Source of the DNA: Hypomesus transpacificus
Lineage: Eukaryota; Chordata; Actinopteri; Osmeriformes; Osmeridae
DNA: 64,000 bases
Direction: 5' to 3'
NCBI RefSeq assembly: GCF_021917145.1
Contig: NC_061062.1
Location: 2,309,367 to 2,373,366, forward strand
The notes under the pieces are model-generated. The model saw only the letters and a list, made by a program, of their open reading frames with translations, ran no database searches and was not told the DNA's origin. Made by a program: the position numbers and the translations under genes. Below, piece after piece: positions 40,788 to 55,100 of this stretch (position 1 is its first letter; each line of letters starts with the position of its first letter).

Positions 40788-41649
40788 CCCTGGTTTCATG
40801 TTACAGACATGATTGAAGATGACTGGTATCCAGGCAAAAATATGGCTTCTTTTTTAAATGTGTGCTGTTCCCTTTGGGTGAAATGACATATAATTATTTG
40901 TCGAAAGTGTTATTGTTTTTTATTGTATTATTATATTCCATATCTCACCATCCTTGTTTTCTCTGTATGTGGTATTGCACAGTTTTATTAAAAGCACCCA
41001 ATGAAATTATGGTTCTGAGGTTAAAACTATACAATTTCAGTGATAAATACTACAGCTCTCCGACAACTTGTTTACATGGAAGTCTTTAAAAGCTCTGGAT
41101 TATTCTTGCTGAAAACATCAAGCCAGGCCTCTTTAATGCAGAGAGTTTTGCACCTGGCACACATGTGCATGTGCCAAGGGATTTAGATCAGAAGGTTTCT
41201 GTAAATCTCCCTCATAATAATTTGAATGGTGATGTGAATGGTCTGGAGCCAAAGACAGAGATTCAACATTTGCTATTTATTAAAAAATAAATGTAATTGT
41301 TCATCATTATACCTATGTATTTTCTATTTATAAAAAAACGTCAATTCTCATGTCAATATTTACAAGTTTGATACATTTTCTGATAACATCTCATCAAGAG
41401 TCGGAGCTCCCCTCTCAAAAGTGATTAAATGTCACATAAAATGTTACATATTTCATTTTCCTTTTGACATGGCTATGTCTCAAATGACTAAAAGGAAATT
41501 AAATTATTGAAACAAACTGTGTATACGTTACCTAGTTAAGTGCTTCAGAGTTGTATTATACGGTTTAAAAAAAAGAAATGTTGCTATCATCACAGTTCTC
41601 TTATTTATTGATGATGCTCCTAACCTAATTCAACGTGCGTAATGATTTT
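40788..41649. other. Convergent spacer asb2/fam181a (3' UTRs)
   Basis: Candidate poly(A) signals: ATTAAA at 40987-40992 for asb2, and AATAAA on the minus strand at 41609-41604 for fam181a, 41 bp past its stop. AT-rich, no exon seen. Confidence 0.4.
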
Positions 41650-42444
41650 TCAGATGAAGCCAAAAACGCTGAAAATAGAGGGTTGCACAGTAGGCTTGGT
41701 CGGTATGGGTTTGACCACGACGTGCGTGTGATTGAATCTGTGTGGCGTGTCAGGTGTGTCCTTTTCACCCTCTGGCCCCCAGAGTCCCATAGCCGAATGG
41801 GGAAACACAAGGTGGCTCTGGAACACGTGATGTCCTGGGTACTGAAAAGGGCAGCAATTGCACAAACTCAAGTTGTGTGACAGTATGTCCAGTTTAAGTG
41901 GTTCTTTATCCACAGAGCCACGTCTCTGGGAGATAACGACTTTCTCGTGAACGCTAATCCTTTTTTCTATCTCGCTTGGCCCTGACTTGACAGGACTCCT
42001 TTTCCATCCACACTGCGGCGGGTCAACGTTGGTTTGCCCTAACCTGGGTTCTTCCCAGAAGGATGCCGGGAGTTGACGTTTTCTCATGGGCACGTGCTCT
42101 TGTTTGGTGTTATCACTTTCAGTTGCAGAATTCACAGCGATCTTTATATTCTCATCGCAGAGCGCATCAGAAGTCTCGTTTCCAACGTGCTTCATGCCAC
42201 GATGTGAAGTCCCCATGGGGTAGGAACTGGACTTGCCGTTTCCGTACTCAGTGGATCTGTGCGGGTGGCATTTTGGCATCCGAGAGTATTTCTGGGAGAA
42301 CCGCTTGAGCTGTTTCTGCAGGTATTTTCTGTGGTCCACGGAGCGTCTGCACGGGGCAGATTTATCCAGGGCCGCTTTTATATCACTAGAGGCCAAGTTC
42401 ACAAAGTTCAGCAACGTTTTTACTTCACTGTCTGGGTTTGCCAT
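41650..42444 (-). CDS. fam181a: FAM181A, single coding exon
   Basis: Complete 264-residue protein in one exon. The N-terminus (VKTLLNFVNLASSDIKAALD, then APCRRSVDHRKYLQKQLKRF) is nearly identical to human FAM181A. The centre keeps PMRKRQLPASFWEEP and the C-terminus keeps KPIPTKP and IFSVFGFI. The stretches between are not conserved by eye. FAM181 proteins have been reported as TEAD-interacting through a short omega-loop-type motif (from memory); the lab function is otherwise little known. The start is the first Met and matches the family start. Its position between asb2 and prima1 matches human. Confidence 0.95.
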   Translation of the reverse strand: MANPDSEVKTLLNFVNLASSDIKAALDKSAPCRRSVDHRKYLQKQLKRFSQKYSRMPKCHPHRSTEYGNGKSSSYPMGTSHRGMKHVGNETSDALCDENIKIAVNSATESDNTKQEHVPMRKRQLPASFWEEPRLGQTNVDPPQCGWKRSPVKSGPSEIEKRISVHEKVVISQRRGSVDKEPLKLDILSHNLSLCNCCPFQYPGHHVFQSHLVFPHSAMGLWGPEGEKDTPDTPHRFNHTHVVVKPIPTKPTVQPSIFSVFGFI

Positions 42445-44204
42445 GTCGAATCAACCAATTTGAACCAGTTAACCCATGCTACCGAGTCCGACGATGCAAG
42501 ATGTGAATCGCCTCATCTTGATGATAACTATATATGAAGAGACATGGAAACAAATTCAATTTATTGCCATTTGTGGGGTCCAGTTGCATACATAATTCAC
42601 ATACTCACACAGACAGAAACTACAATGAGGAGATCTTTGAAAATATCACAAAGGACTTACCATGTCTTCTGTTTGAGACAATCATTCCACACTCTCTCCA
42701 AGATGCGCACTGAGCACTTCAACAAGCTGAATGAATATAAACTCCATGTAGTTATGGGGCTTCCCTTGAACCAATCAGCGACCCCAGGCCCTCACAATGC
42801 ACCCCAATCAGCTTCCAAGCGCCCCGGTATCGAATTCTTAACCATTGCAAATTGTTGTCATGGAGATCCCCCAAGAAAAGCGGCTAATAGATGCGATATT
42901 CTTTAGCAGCGGGTTGTGCAGGTCGTCTGCGAGCGCTCATGGAACATCAAGTTCTCACCATGTCTGAAATTGTCCCATTGCCGTGTTTGAAATTTATAAA
43001 GAGTCTGGTGGAATACACGTGCATTCTTCATCACTGCGAGCTGGTTTCAGACTGAGGTGCTTTGTTTTGATCTAACCCCCCAAGAGTGATGTCAGATGTA
43101 GGACTTGGTGAGGAGGGGGGATCCTAGGAGCACATATCCATGGAAAGGGGGCTTGAACGCTCAAGAATCTTGTCTTTCTGTTTGCCCCCTCAATCGAGCG
43201 ACACAAAAGCTGAATTACTCATTCAAACCTCGCGGGACAAAGGGAAAGGAGCTGGATAGCACTCCTGCATTTGTAGTCAAACATTTAGAGACTTAAATCG
43301 AGTCGTCATGAAGGAGAAAGAGTTGGACAAAGCCCATAGAATTGCCATCAGCAAACATTTTCCTGTGTCATATTAGTAGGGTCTCCATGGCTCCTTCTGG
43401 CCCGCGGACAATAGCACAAGTTTGCACACTCGAATACTGTCACCCTGCCAACGGCAACAAGAGCCAAAAACAGGACAATCCCCGGAGAAAGCATGGACTC
43501 CGCAGGGAAGGTTGCAGGGTGGGGGGTGGGGGGGGGGGGAGGAACTTGTGAAATGCTAATTGAGCTCCATCCTCTTATTGAAGAAAAGGAGTACCTATCG
43601 TTCCATTGAACCACCTACTCATGGCAGCAGTGTGGCATGAGATGTGAGGAAACCGCTTGTCTGGTAAGTAACCTACACCACATGCCTACAACCACAATAC
43701 CGCTTCGCTGCCCTGAGCCTGGGAGCCATGACCACAGGGGCGCTGTTTAAGCGCACGCGTAGGCTATAGGAATTATTCCGATATATTAACTCCTAACGCA
43801 AGCTTAAATATTTGCGCGCAAGCCGCGTTGCAAGAATGCGGTGTCTTCAGTTGTTCATGTAAAACGAATGCAGTCACCTGAAATATAATGTGTGTTAATA
43901 TTGTCCATCAGTGCCCTAAATGGCTTCATCTTATAATACTGAATCATCATGGATGTCTGCTTTGACTTGACCAGCTCTTGAGACGGGGAGAGAAGGGTGG
44001 GGGTGTGTGTGTGTGTGTGTGGGGGGGGAGGGGGGTGGCATCTTTCACCCTCCTCTCAACTAGCCAGCCTCTGTAGAGGCGGCGGGACCCTATTATACTC
44101 TTCCCTTTTTCTTCATTCACCTCTCTGTTCATCTCAAAAGGCCAATTAACAATGGTGCACCCCTCCCCAGGCCTGTTGCCCTACTCCTGTGCTTTTGAAG
44201 TGAG

Positions 44205-44275
44205 AGAAAGAGAGGGGGGGAGAGGAAAAGAGAGAGAGGCAGAGAGAGAGGCAGAGAGAGAGAGAGAGGGTGGGA
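44205..44275 (+). repeat. (GA)n-rich simple repeat
   Basis: Purine-only run of GAGAGA, AGAGGCAGAG and GGGAGAG units. Confidence 0.8.
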
Positions 44276-44669
44276 GAGAGAGGAAGCAGAGTGGCACCAA
44301 TAAATCCGACTACACACCCTTGTCATCATGCCAGTTTGAGTAAGATAGATGGGGGGAGAAGTTTGTCAACCATTTTAGATTTATGTGAAAGTCTTTACAG
44401 ATTCTTAGATTGTCACCACACAGCAATATAGCCAGTTTTACATGAGACTCAAATTGTTAAAAAAAATAGGAATAGGACTCACATTTTGTCGTTAAAATAA
44501 TCACATTTGAATGATGTGGGAAAAACTACAGGGGCATCAGTAAAGTGTAAAACCAGTTTGTATACCAGTAACATTTTCATGCAAGGAGCATGGTGCTTGT
44601 TGTTATTCAGACATACACAAGTTCCCATTGCACTGTCCTCGGTACTTCTAAAGTGGTTGAGTGTGTATT

Positions 44670-44886
44670 CACATTTACATTTAGTCATTTTTTTTTTACA
44701 TTTAGTCATTTAGCAGACGCTCTTATCCAGAGCGACTTACAGTAAGTACAGGGACATTCTCCCCGAGGCAAGTAGGGTGAAGTGCCTTGCCCAAGGACAC
44801 AACATCATTTGACCCGGCGGGGAATCGATCCGGTAACCTTCTGATTACTAGCCTGACTCCCTCACCGCTCAGCCATCTGACTCCCT
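44670..44886 (-). mobile_element. tRNA-derived V-type SINE, minus, intergenic
   Basis: Reverse copy: CATTTAGCAGACGCTCTTAT tail, AAGTGCCTTGCCCAAGGACA centre, CCGCTCAGCCATCTGACTCC head. The tail starts with a partial repeat of ACATTTAGTCATTT split by a T run, so the 3' tail slipped or was duplicated. Confidence 0.87.
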
Positions 44887-47388
44887 CCAGTGTTGCCTCC
44901 CTATTCAGTGTTGACTGTGCATGACCCAAACTGGCCCTGTGGCCCATAGCCCTAGTCCCACTATCAGTATCTTGCTGTCGTCCCTTTGCAACCTGATTCC
45001 TGAAGCAGAACCATTTCACTAACTCCAAAGACAGCTTTCTGCAAACAAGAAAAAAAAAAACCAGTTGTAAAACACGATGTTGCCTGTTTGTTCTCAGTTG
45101 TAGATGACATCTTCAGTATTTACAGAGTTGCCTCACATTGGAGAGGAATAGCATAGTTTGAGTTACCAGTGTGTCCCACTAGATGGCAATATTATCCTTA
45201 AGTAAGACTTGAGACCCAACAATTCAACAGGGGACCACAACAGAAAACACAGCCCTGATATTTTGTCGAATTCCACCGAATTTGAGTGACTATACGATAA
45301 ATTCCAGTTTTACCTGACACCTTATTGGCTTGGAAATGTGGCCAGGAAGCTTAAAAACACACAGGAACTTTTAAACTGCACTGCTGTAATCCTATAATGA
45401 TGACTCTGGCCCGTAAACAATCCTGCTGTGAATGCTGTTCGGTGTGTTGTTGAGAGCTCGTGGAGGATGTCATTGTGGCAGATGTTTCGGGCTCGCAGGA
45501 ATGGAGTGGAGTAGGCAGAACAGGATCTGAGTGATGCTGAGTTTCCTCTTCGTCAGGTAATCGATACGGAGAAGAGGATTGAGCTGCAGCAACGCCACAA
45601 AGCTCTGAGTAACTACAACAACACCCTCACATGCTGTTCAGACTCTCCTGCAACATGGGGTACAGAGGCATGCAATGCATACATGTGCAAGTAAAAAAAA
45701 AACGATTGAATATTTTGACCAATTCATTTAGTCATACTAACCTAATAACCTCTGGGTAAAAATCTTGACTGTATAGATATTTAATATAAAACAACATAAC
45801 TAAAACGTGCATTGGCTACCTTCTAAACAAGCAATATTTTGAGGGAAATTTTCTGAACTGATGCTAGTTTACTTTCATGAAGCAAGCAACATTTTTAAAT
45901 GCCAGGTCTTGTTTACAATTTATCTCTAATGTCAAAATGGGCTGATAGCTCAGTTATTTAAGCCACAAGTCAGATCTTTCAAATGTAAACTCCTACCTCA
46001 GGCTCCTTCTCTCTAATGAGCCTTGGAACCGCTGGAACTCTTCTTCTGAGGGTTATCAATAAAAAACTTACATGTGAAAATGTTGATTTAAATGTAATCC
46101 TTTATAAAAACAATGTGGAGTTTACCTGTAGGGCTGACAAATTGCGTAACCCTATAAATAGTTTCAGCATCAGACCATTGTGTAACGACATTTTGGTTCA
46201 TTTATTTTTGGGAATGTAACCAGTGTTCTTCCAATGGTATAAACCTGGTTCTGCAACTCTCCTTAGGTAGCCGACTCTGTACAAGGTATCTGTGTCATCA
46301 TCATAACTCTAACCGTTAAACATGAAAGTCAGAAAATGTTTGGGTAAAAGCCTACACTTGTCAAAACCGAATTGTATTCTCACCGAAAAATGACATATTT
46401 GGCGTACCACCATGGTTTCACCATTTTTTTTTTAGACCATCACCATTTCAGACTTAAATGTTATCAGCATCTTATTAACAGGGACTATAGTGTAAGTGTA
46501 CTGTAGTTAAATGATTTTCTCTCTGTCTCTCTGTCTCTCCCTGACTCAAGTACTTGACTTTCATTCGGTCTATCAAGCGTCATCTAAATCGCACGCGCAT
46601 CATGCCCCGAGCTTTAAACAGCACCAGTCCGCGCCGTAAAACGTAGGGCTTCTCCATAGAAATATCCTTTGAAAATTGAATTTTCTTGCGGAATGAACAT
46701 TATGACTTACGTGTCCTGATAATCACTCGTTTGTTAAACTTTATTTTACAACAGATTTTCAGTTTCTGGAATACTATATGCAACATCAAGTGCCGTGTAC
46801 TTCCTAGATGCGCGATGGTGCGATGCTCCCTGCTCAATTTATAGCCCGCAGTCTTTTGGTTTTGAAGAGATGCATCAGTTTAAACCTTGTCTCTTTCCTC
46901 CGGACCTGCACATTTGTGTACATAACGCTTTACTAAGTTAAGGATGTATCGTGAGTTTTCAGTTATTTCGGAGTTATTTTTGAAGATATTTCTCAGCAAA
47001 TGCTTCAACTTCGATGGCTTGAGTATTTTGCACTGATGTATTTAGCCGAGGAGGGATGTAAGGTATGGGCCGTCTACCGCCCTCACATCACATGGAGTAA
47101 CGGCAGACCAAGCGCGGTGATTCGGGTTGCTGTTTAAGCAGCAGAAACAACTTTCTAGAAATGCATCATCGAGATTACCAGGCCATTTTTTGTTGTTGCC
47201 TGTCCTATGCCATCGATAACAGAATTTCAATATGATTGTGGCATAAACTATTGCTGGAGACCCCTGTCACAATTGCCGCCGAATTGGATACGGTGGATGA
47301 TAATTTCCCAAACGGTCCAATCCTATGTGTACCGTGTTAGTTTGTTCGATACGCTGCCTAGTGTCTTCGAGAAAAAAGCGCAGGAGGA

Positions 47389-49128
47389 ATGCTGGTCCAA
47401 CATCTACTGCCATTTACTCTAAGTTTATGGCCTCTTCTTGTCGGTCATTGCCTTCTCTCGCAGGTTTTGCTCTCATGCCAGGTAAGTAGGCTATTGTTTA
47501 CATGCGCGCCACTTACAATTTTACGCATGAAGAGGTAGGCCTATTACGCAAATGTAAGTGGAGTTCATGGGTGGTTTTCATAGCCTAATGTCGGCTATTA
47601 ATTCATGTGAGCAAAACTTTATTAAATGTCATGTCAAACGATTATCAAATATTTACAGAGGACATAGTCCAATCCCGCCCAACACCTTAAGGTATACCGG
47701 TGAGTTGGTCAACAAAAAATTAAGGCGAGTTGGCAGTGTAACGTCAGCTCTGAGAAGTTTATGCCGGTTTTCTGAACCGCTTTCATTTCAAATCCATAAC
47801 TTACATGACATTCATATGACTACTGGTAGTGCATGCCATCAAGACGCAGTGAGCCAGCATGCTGATGATGAGTAGGATACAATACTCCAACTTCTGTCTC
47901 ACTGCTTCCTATAGAGCTGCCGTACAGGCGCGAAACGTTGCCAAGGTTCATGTGTAATGTGATCTGCTCGAGTTTCTAATCCACCCACACACAATCCTCA
48001 GGGCAGCCTACTGCCCACTCTGTTGGTGGGTGGTTTCTCTCTGGTCGTAGACGTGATACTATTCTGCATGTCTACAAAGGCAGCTGCTGTAGAGGCAACA
48101 CTCCCAGGAAACCCACAGCAACACAAACTATGATGCTGTTGGCTGAAGCGCTAGGATAGATGGTGCATCGCATCTCTAAGCACTGATGTAATACTCGGCC
48201 ACGTCCAGTTCATTAAAATTCCAGTCTCTTTTATCCATTTCAGTATAGAGGACTGCTAGTCAAGGTTGACATTCAAGACTGAATTATGCAGACTGTATGC
48301 CTGTTTTGGGATCATTAGAGCTTCACTTTGGATACATATCAACTCTTCCACAGAAAATAATGAATGTCTCTCTCTTTCTCTCTTTCCATCAGGGTGAACT
48401 CCAGAGGTCATGCTTGCAGTCGGCAGCAGAGGAACTAGGCCACCATTGCCAGTTGGCATGCCAGTGTAGAGGCAACCCTCCCTTCCCCCCTCCCCCTCCT
48501 CCACCGCCTCCCCCACGACTAATGGTGGCCACAGGTAACATCCCAGCTCATTTATCTCTCTCCCCCATCTCACTCACAGCACAATCTCCTGTCTTCATCT
48601 GCTTGGTTACACTCACTCACTACAGAATCACAGAGACACGTTCTGGTCACGCTGAGTGCCAGCCCCAAATGGAGGACAGCTCTAATAACAGTCTCAAATA
48701 GTGCCAAATAATTGTAGTGGAAGGATGTGTTCCATTCTTATCTCTCGCTTCATTACACCAGAGCTACACCTGAGAAGAATCCTTTAACAGGACGTTTATG
48801 GGAAGACTGCTGGGTATGTTTTGATTCCCGAAAAAAACATATTTTTTCCGAGCTGGCTTGGAGAGTTTGATAGAAGCAGCAGGATGCTGACAGCTGAACA
48901 CATTTTTATGCTTGGCCTGACCTTGGGGAGTTCCTGGTTGCCTGTGAAAACTCTGCCTGCTGGGCTGCCAGGATCTGTGGCTGAGTTTCCCCTGGAGGAC
49001 CCCCCTGATTAAAACAGAGATGAGTTAATTAAATTAGGTTTTGATACAGATAAGGGGCTAATGAACTGGCCCAGTAGTACCGTCTGCGTAGTGATGTTAA
49101 GCCGAGGGCAATGTGTATGTGCGTGTTT

Positions 49129-49159
<31 letters not shown>

Positions 49160-52100
49160 AGATATTATCAGTGTGTGCTGCCTCCTAGTTGCTTGTGGTT
49201 TCCATGGTTGAGATCGTATCTTCTTTAAGGATACAAAAAACACACATTCAATATTATATTGGGATCTCAGTGGCACCAGCATAGAAGAAAAAACAGTTTG
49301 ATCTGTTTTACTCCTGAAAATGATATTGTACGTACAGTATGTTATACCGTAGGGTGTCCCGAGCACTTAATGGTTCCTGGTGTAAGATTACCGTTTTGTG
49401 TCTGGTTCACAGTGGTGATCGACAAAAAACTCAAGATTCCAGCTAGTGGGAAATCTCATTCCAGGCCTCTTTCAGTGAGCACCTCTGTGAAATATGGGAC
49501 AGGCATTGCTGCTGATGCACTTCATTCCAGGTTATGACTGAGATTCAGTTCTTTTCTAGAACCAGTCATCCAGAATCCTTCATAAGGATGAGTACTTCAT
49601 CAACCAAAAACCAACAGACAGCAGTGGAAAGGTCTCAATCAATCAGCTTCAATGATTTTCTGTTAGTTAATTTAGATGGGCCCTCTGTTTCTCTGGTCTC
49701 ACCGTGTGGACACGTGCGTAGACCGAGTTATAGACCTCCTCATCACTGTTGTCAAGGTCACTGCATGGAATCTGATACTAAACTTGGAAAAGAGGCTAAT
49801 TTGATCTTTTAAGGGAGAATTGTATACTGGCATGGGCAAGGCTTAAACCTAGCTTCACTGAGATGCTTAGAAGCCTTAACAAACTATGACAAATAATGAC
49901 CAAGAGAAACAGAAAGAAACTTTATACTCTTTCCTGTTGGTGAAAACTAATTTTAAGAGGGAGGAGAGCTAAAGCACATCAAATATTCCCCAGTGACAAG
50001 TGCACATTGTAATTCTTTCTCACAGTAAAGCCAGTTTATTTTGATGTTTGCCAGAACTGTCCACCCTGATTCTACTTGCCACCATGCTTTTTCAAGTAGC
50101 TATAAATATGCATAGTTTGCACGGTAAAGTAGGACAAAAAGTGAGTCCACAAATATACCAACAGTTTGAGAAAATGAGGGAAATTGGCACTGTTGAGTAA
50201 GAGTCTGTCCTCTAAAAACAGCTCAGAAGACCCTTCAAACGAAAGAGCTTCATCACAATGAAGTCCATCCTTACCCCGGAGAGAATAAATCCTACAGCCA
50301 TTGACAATGTGCCGGATTAAAACGGAAGTTGGCTGAGAGAAAGAGGAGGGAGGGGGGCGTTCGAGATCCGTAGTGACTTGTGTTGTGTGACGTGCCAGGG
50401 TAGAATCTTGCCTCGTCATTCACTCCTCAGCGTTGCCACGGCGTTTGTGTTGCCATGGAGTAAAGTAAAAGGCCTTCAACCCACCAATTCAGAACAAGCC
50501 TGCTCTTCAAATGCTCCTCACCCTGTTTTATCACCTCTTTTCCACATTGCTGGACAATTGTAGACCTAGTTCTAGGATATCAACTGGACATCAATAGGAT
50601 GACAGAGTAGCAAGCGAGTAACACCAAATCAGGTACACTGGTGTTCAAGTCCACAATCAGTGGTGTTAAACTGCAGGTATAAAGTGGCTGCCGGCTGCAG
50701 ATTGTGAAGGTGTCATTTGGTTTGGACACAGAATACCAGCAAGGAAGGCTGGACTTTAAATAATTCATGGGACAGGGTTAGATATCCGTCAACCTTGAAC
50801 TTCATAACAGGGGGAACAGGTGAACTCTTTAATCTTTGTGAAAAAGCACATCCAAGGTTCATGATATAGCCATGCATAATGACATGGCTGGGAATCAATG
50901 CATATTTAATTGAAGCTCTTGGCACATTGATTTACAACATGGGCTTTCCGCTGCCTAAGTACTGGGATTTCATCATGCTGTCATTACTGGCTGTCTGTCT
51001 AAGATGAGGTTATGTAATATATAGGCTAAACTCAGTAAACTCTGTATCGCGGCTGGGGCAGTTTGCATGATGAACTTATCACTGTGATATGATGTCTGAT
51101 GGGATTTCCTTTGTTTCTTTCTTCCTTCTTTCCTTCCTATCATCTCACTCCCTCTATCTTACCCTGTCTATCCCTATATCTCCCTGTCTGTGTCTCGCTC
51201 GGTTTATCCCTTTATCTTCCTCTCTCTCTCTATCTTTGTTTTTCACTGCTCTCTCTGTCTCTCTTTCTATATCTGGTCTATCTCTCTGTCACTCTGTCAC
51301 TGTCTCTCTTTCTCTACCTGGTCTCTCTCTCTGTCTCCATTTGGTCTCTCTCTCTGGTCGCTCTCTCTCTCTTTCTCTCTCTCTCTGTCTCTATCTGGTC
51401 TCTCTCTCTCTCTCTCTCTCTCTGTCTGTCTTTCTCTCTTTCTGTCTCTATCTGGTGTGTCTGTCTCTGTCTCTATCTGGTGTCTCTCTTTCTGTCTCTA
51501 TCTGGTCTCTCTCTGTCTCTATCTGGTCTCTTTCTGTCTCTATCTGGTCTCTCTCTCTCTCTGTCTCTATCTGGTGTGTCTCTCTCTGACAGTGGTGGAC
51601 CCTGTGGCTCCCTTGTTGAGGCCGTGGTGGATGGAGATGGAGATGGTGCTGCTGGGAACAGTGGGCTTTGCCTCGGGTGTTCTCCTCCTCTCAGCCGTGA
51701 TCATCTGCTACAAGGCTATTAAAAGGTAGTCTGCTGCTTCTGAAGGTGGTCACCACAGCACACAGCCTGCTCTGCTCAGGCACACGTCACATGTCGCTCA
51801 TCACTCACACAACGACCATGACCTCACCGGGTCACACTGAGGTCAGGTGCCAGGACTGGATCACCTGGGTCACAGCTAAGATTCATTACAGGTGGATGTC
51901 ATTCAGGGACCTATCATGGCAGGCACAGTGTTTACTAATCCGGTAGTGTAGTGATTTAGTTGAACCTGGCATGTGTAACCAATGATCCACTTGCTGTTGT
52001 TTCAGTAGGAAACGATGGATCTTCCTTGTTCTTGCAACCCTGTCAGCCTACATACACATAGGGTACTGCAACACATGTTCACATGTAAACACACATAAGG

Positions 52101-55100
52101 AGACATCTGGAGAAATGTAGTAGCTCTATTATATTAATTTTATTCATGAAACTATGAAAATGAGAGCTAAATATGTCTTCCCTCTGTAGAATTCTGTTCC
52201 TCCTATTTTTTGAGTGTTTTTTTTGTGTTTTTTTTCAAACAACAAATAGGCAAAGTCAGGCAGTGGAAGCAATGGGTGGCTGGCTCAGGAATTCATTATG
52301 GCATTTCTCCAGTCCCTTTAGTAGCCATGGGGCAAATGTATTTAATGCAGCAGTGGCAAGAAAGTGTTGTTGCAATACAGGCCCTCTGTAGCCCCAAACC
52401 CAAGTCATTATTTATGAATTAATTTGCGCAGTCATTCAGTCGCAGGCCACATCTTTTATACATGCACGCGGGTCATGTCCTCGTGGTCTGACAGTATTGG
52501 GCTCTGGGACTGTAGACTGTGTGCTAAGCTAGTCTACCCTCTAAGAGAAACGAACACACCAGGCCAGTTAGACAGCCCTCGTTACAGATGCATCCATCTG
52601 AAAACTGGAGTGAGAAAACTGAAGGAATTAAATTTGAGGCCAAAAAACACCACTTTGATAAATCACCAGCTCTCTAATCAGACATCCTCTTGGAGACAGA
52701 AAGAGTGACAAGACAGATATATTTGTTGTCCACTAAAGCTGGGGGCAGGCAATAATTGGGTGTCTTAGTCAATAACAATGTGAGAAAGGATTTGTCAGGG
52801 AGAAAAACAGAGGCAGTTATATATAGCCCTTCCAGCCAGTCAGTGTTCAGGGCTATCCCGAGGAAAATGAGCTGGACTAGGGCCAAGACCCTGGCTGGCA
52901 GCACAGACCCCAGATCAGCAAGCTTGGTCTCTCTCCCTGGACACCACTGGCTGCGCCTGCACACATTTAGCTTTTTTGTTTTTTTATAATCTTCCTCTGC
53001 CAGTCTTCTGTCAGAGGCAAAGCGGTTGGAACAAACCCGCTCCTCTCCGTGTGATTTGGTTCAGTCCTTGAAGCACAAGGGGGAGCGCAGGAGGATTCAG
53101 ACAGGCTGCGTGTGTGTCAGCAGCGTGTTGTCCAAACCACCAGGCACGATGCTGCATGCCAGTTAGCATTGCACGAAGCCCAAATACCCCGACACTAAAT
53201 TAAATACACGAAGAGAGTAGGCTACACGAAGAGAGGCCGCTGTACTTGTTTTGTCCTCTCCTTGGTATATTTACAATAACAACTAATGATGCAATTTAAA
53301 AGTGTAAGGACAATGGATTTTCTGGGACTCTACCTACCTAGACATCTCGTGTATTCTTTGAGCAGTTTCATGTCCCTCTTTCCAGATGGTTAGAGGCACT
53401 GTAAACAGGCCGACACATGTCCCCAACTCAACATTCACCGTTCCCCAAACTTCAAACAAGGATGTGTGCTGCGATTGAACAGCTTTGATATCAAATATTA
53501 ATCTGACCTGTGAAGTGTTGTGTAGCCACCTGCCACGTGTCAACAACAGCCTGGCATCTATTATGGAAAGCCTGGGTCGAGGCAGGTGAGGGGTCCAAAC
53601 GGTCTGCCCTGCATGCTGGCCCAGAGAAACACCGCATATCCCAGGGAGCACCGGGTTAGTGGTTTGGAACGCTTTAGCGTGTGTCAGTGTGGCGTTTATC
53701 TCCGGGAGAAATGCGTTGGCTGGACGCTTATCCTCTCTTGACCGTTAGCTAGCTGGCTAGTTGCAAACGTAATTAATATTCTCTATTATTTGGGGCAATC
53801 TTAACCTGTTAGTTATCATTAACGGACGTTTTCAACGCCTGTTACTGTTGAGTGTCTTGCTAGCTGAAATGGAGAGACAATGAAGCCTTTCTCAAAAGTT
53901 CCGAGATTCTCAACTACCGGCTGCACAAAAGTGGTGGAGCGCTCAGAAAAGGTGCAACGCTTTTTCAGTAGGCGGACACACACTCTCCTCATCTAAGCTG
54001 GCGCTCAGAAGAAAAAAAACAAGTCCTAATGTTTTTTTAATTCTTCTGGTCAACATGCAAGAGTGTGTTATTGCCCCATGATAGGATTCAGGAGCACGGA
54101 AATCTGTTCTGCAGACACAGAAGCATTATGAATGAATACAGATCATATTAACAGATGGTCATTCCCTCTGAGGAGATGCTAATTAACTAAATGAGCAGCG
54201 CTATATGGGTCCTCCTGTGAAGAAGGTATTGCACCATCCTTCAGGGAGAGGTCCAGTACTTCCCAACACCCCCAAGCGCACACACACACGCACACACACA
54301 CAAGATATGATCTTCCCAGCAGGATGTGCTTCATCCTCTGGGATAGGTAGTTTCCTGTCCCAGGCTGTCACATTTCCCAGAAGAAGAAGAGTTCAGCATC
54401 TGTCCAAGATGGCCGACACCTGGAAGGCCAGCTTCACTGAGCTCCCCTGAAGTCTAGTAGAGGACTTTCCCATAGATGTTTCATCAGAGCTTGTGTAATA
54501 GCAAAAGGGCACTGACGTCACCATCCCCAAGCTAAACTTCAACATTGTCTGAAATCCATAAAGCCGTCGTTCTCTATCAGCAAGTCAGTTGACGTCCATG
54601 ACATAACTGTGCCATGAACCTTGCGTCGACGTGCAGCAATGTGACAATTTAATAAATATCACATCAGCAAAGACAGCTTGCTCCCAAAGGAAACTCAAGG
54701 TAGAAGTCTTGTTTCGGACTGAGAATGACTGCGCACATCACGTCAAGACAGTCCTGTCGTACCTTTCAGAAGAGAGGGAAGGAGACACCGAGCTAAGATG
54801 TAGCTTAAGGCTTCTCCGTGTTACGGAAGGCCTGGTACAGTATTGAGCAGGACAATGACTGTCCTGACTGTATTCAAATCTGTCTCTGTCTTATGTAAGC
54901 CTGGGTAGGGAGCCACATCCTGAGAGGACTGGCCTAGAAGACACACTACACTGGACAAACATAATAACCATAAGAGCACTGAGCGGTAATGAAAAGGATT
55001 GCTTTGAATGATACTGCTCTTCAGCGACCAATAACAGCAAGAGGATCTTGTGTTTCAGCTTGTTTGCACCAGAAAGGGTAAAGGACTACAGGGAAAAACT

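Larger units (their letters stand above)
42445..47388. other. Intergenic, divergent fam181a and prima1 promoters
   Basis: About 5 kb without a supported coding exon. It holds a GA-rich tract (44205-44275), a reverse V-SINE (44670-44886) and a GT run near 44000. The region between about 46.5 and 47.39 kb is the likely prima1 upstream region. A regulatory role for the rest cannot be read from one sequence. Confidence 0.4.

Noticed and set aside
42445-47388. Several 60-120 residue ORFs between fam181a and prima1
   Set aside because: No conserved domain, no matching splice sites, and low-complexity or SINE overlap.
47207-47422. 71-residue plus-strand ORF upstream of prima1
   Set aside because: No family resemblance; the prima1 signal-peptide exon overlaps its end in another frame and explains the region.
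51089-51729. Ser/Leu-rich frames looking like a membrane protein
   Set aside because: CT simple repeat; only the end (51593-51725) is a real prima1 exon.
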